Assembly (NCBI RefSeq): GCF_900167535.1
Contig: NZ_FUYE01000005.1
Coordinates: 124,001-188,000, forward strand
Reading direction: 5' to 3'
Length of the DNA stretch: 64,000 nucleotides
Source of the DNA: Prosthecobacter debontii
GTDB taxonomy: Bacteria; Verrucomicrobiota; Verrucomicrobiia; Verrucomicrobiales; Verrucomicrobiaceae
Positions 63,258 to 64,000 of this stretch are shown here, piece after piece. The position numbers and the translations under genes are program-made. Position 1 is the first letter of the stretch. Each line of letters opens with the position of its first letter. The notes below the pieces were generated by a model that did not search any database, was not told where the DNA came from, and saw nothing but the letters and a program-made list of their open reading frames with translations.

Positions 63258-64000
63258 TCAGTTCGCTCGACTTCCTGCGGGTAAAAAACCATGGCGTTGA
63301 AAGACTGCAGCTCCTCGATCCAAAGCGACCAAGTAACGAGCGAATTTCAAGGCTTCATCAGGTGAGTTGGCGCTGGTGAGGACAGCCGCACAGGCTTTTT
63401 CTTCGTGGTGAGAGAGTTCGGGCACGCGGATCATCTCCAGTTCAGGGTGCTGCGGCATCAGGCTATCCCAGATGAGGGTGGCGTCCACGGTGCCTAGCTT
63501 GGCATCGGCAGCCACCTCGGTCACGCTCGGCTTCATGACGATGGCTTTGGAAGCCAGGGCCGTCCAGCGCGCCCCGAGCAATCGCTGAGTGATCTTACCG
63601 ATGCTGGCGGCTTCGGGATTGGTCAGAGCGAGGCGAACATCTGGTCGCTCCAGATCGGTGATAGTGTGGATGTTTTTCGGGTTACCTCTGGCCACCACAA
63701 TCACGGGATGTTGCAGTGCCACGGGGATGACTTCGCGGATGACCTTGAGCTTTTGGGCCTCGTCCATCGCTCCTTCGTCGGCAGCCAGGAAGAGATCTCC
63801 TTGGCTGGCGACTCTGAGCTGAGCCAGCAGAGTGCCGGTGCCTCCGAATTGCAGAGAGACCTGCACGCCGAACTCCTTTTCATATTGAGCGGCTAATTCT
63901 TCCACCGGGCGTTTCAATCCGGCGGCGCAATACACCGTCAGCGTCTTGTGCGCGGAACTGCTGCTGAAACGCTTCGAATTCAGACCGAAAAACACCAGAG
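63258..64000 (-). CDS. ModA-like periplasmic molybdate-binding protein, N-terminus cut by window edge
   Basis: About 247 residues are visible and the frame stays open to the right edge. The type 2 periplasmic-binding fold has LTVYCAAGLKRPVEELAAQY, FGGTGTLLAQL (oxyanion-binding loop), GDLFLAADEGAM, LALTNPEAASIGK and the closing RGAAVFQRHGF. Such proteins deliver molybdate or tungstate to a ModBC transporter. The first visible residues (LVFFGLNSKRF) look like the end of a hydrophobic anchor, so the true start is probably outside the window and a GTG at 63995 is not the start. A modB gene is not visible here. Confidence 0.87.
   Translation of the reverse strand, partial: LVFFGLNSKRFSSSSAHKTLTVYCAAGLKRPVEELAAQYEKEFGVQVSLQFGGTGTLLAQLRVASQGDLFLAADEGAMDEAQKLKVIREVIPVALQHPVIVVARGNPKNIHTITDLERPDVRLALTNPEAASIGKITQRLLGARWTALASKAIVMKPSVTEVAADAKLGTVDATLIWDSLMPQHPELEMIRVPELSHHEEKACAAVLTSANSPDEALKFARYLVALDRGAAVFQRHGFLPAGSRAN

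Noticed and set aside
1..64000. CRISPR arrays, tRNA or rRNA genes, insertion sequences, prophage and defence genes
   Set aside because: Reading intergenic regions on both strands showed no regular spaced repeats, no cloverleaf with a TTCRA arm, no transposase or integrase and no recognised defence gene.

Overview
The window reads as chromosomal DNA of a Verrucomicrobia-type bacterium (Verrucomicrobiaceae, Prosthecobacter-like). This is an inference from content: planctomycete-type cytochrome c domains fused to a formylglycine-generating-enzyme-like domain, a Tat-exported DUF1501 protein, very large autotransporter-associated beta-strand-repeat proteins ending in PEP-CTERM signals, and a division and cell wall (dcw) cluster that needs meso-diaminopimelate. 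I found no tRNA, rRNA, CRISPR array, insertion sequence, prophage or known defence system. Most of the window is dense, ordinary coding sequence.

Layout. Bases 1-9,850: a truncated enolase-superfamily gene at the left edge, an SGNH hydrolase, an NfeD/ClpP-class membrane protease, a GT4 glycosyltransferase, dprA, a possible gene remnant, an O-acyltransferase with an SGNH domain, a lipoprotein L,D-transpeptidase and a DUF1501 protein. Bases 9,843-9,950: a palindromic element that may be a dispersed repeat. Bases 10,027-13,133: a short cluster of SDR oxidoreductase, atypical ROK protein and PaaK-like adenylating enzyme. Bases 13,193-30,308: a TPR-thioredoxin protein, a 1705-residue PEP-CTERM beta-strand-repeat protein, a polyprenyl diphosphate synthase, a secreted carbon-nitrogen hydrolase, a LOG-family protein, a di-heme cytochrome/FGE fusion, a right-handed beta-helix protein and a U32 peptidase-family protein.

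Bases 30,309-43,100: the dcw cluster in the order rsmH-ftsL-ftsI-murE-murF-mraY-murD-(LysM protein)-ftsW-murG, all on the plus strand and mostly overlapping or closely spaced. It makes UDP-MurNAc-peptide, lipid I and lipid II and contains the septal synthase pair FtsW/FtsI. It lacks a visible mraZ at the front and stops after murG, so murC, murB, ddl, ftsQ, ftsA and ftsZ must lie elsewhere or be absent. A membrane-anchored LysM protein sits inside it.

Bases 43,196-64,000: a bidirectional terminator, citrate synthase, a transglutaminase-like protein with an inserted zinc ribbon, a LysM/L,D-transpeptidase-like protein that has lost its catalytic Cys and His, a 617-base AT-rich leader, a 4229-residue PEP-CTERM repeat protein (12.7 kb), a coiled-coil zinc-ribbon protein, a DUF486 membrane protein, a secreted-protein pseudogene with two in-frame stops, a rhodanese and the C-terminal part of a ModA-like binding protein.

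The observations most worth following are the two-stop pseudogene, the catalytically degenerate L,D-transpeptidase, the LysM protein with FtsN-like layout inside the dcw cluster, the giant repeat protein with an internal duplication, and the SDR-ROK-PaaK cluster whose ROK member lacks the family's zinc cysteines.
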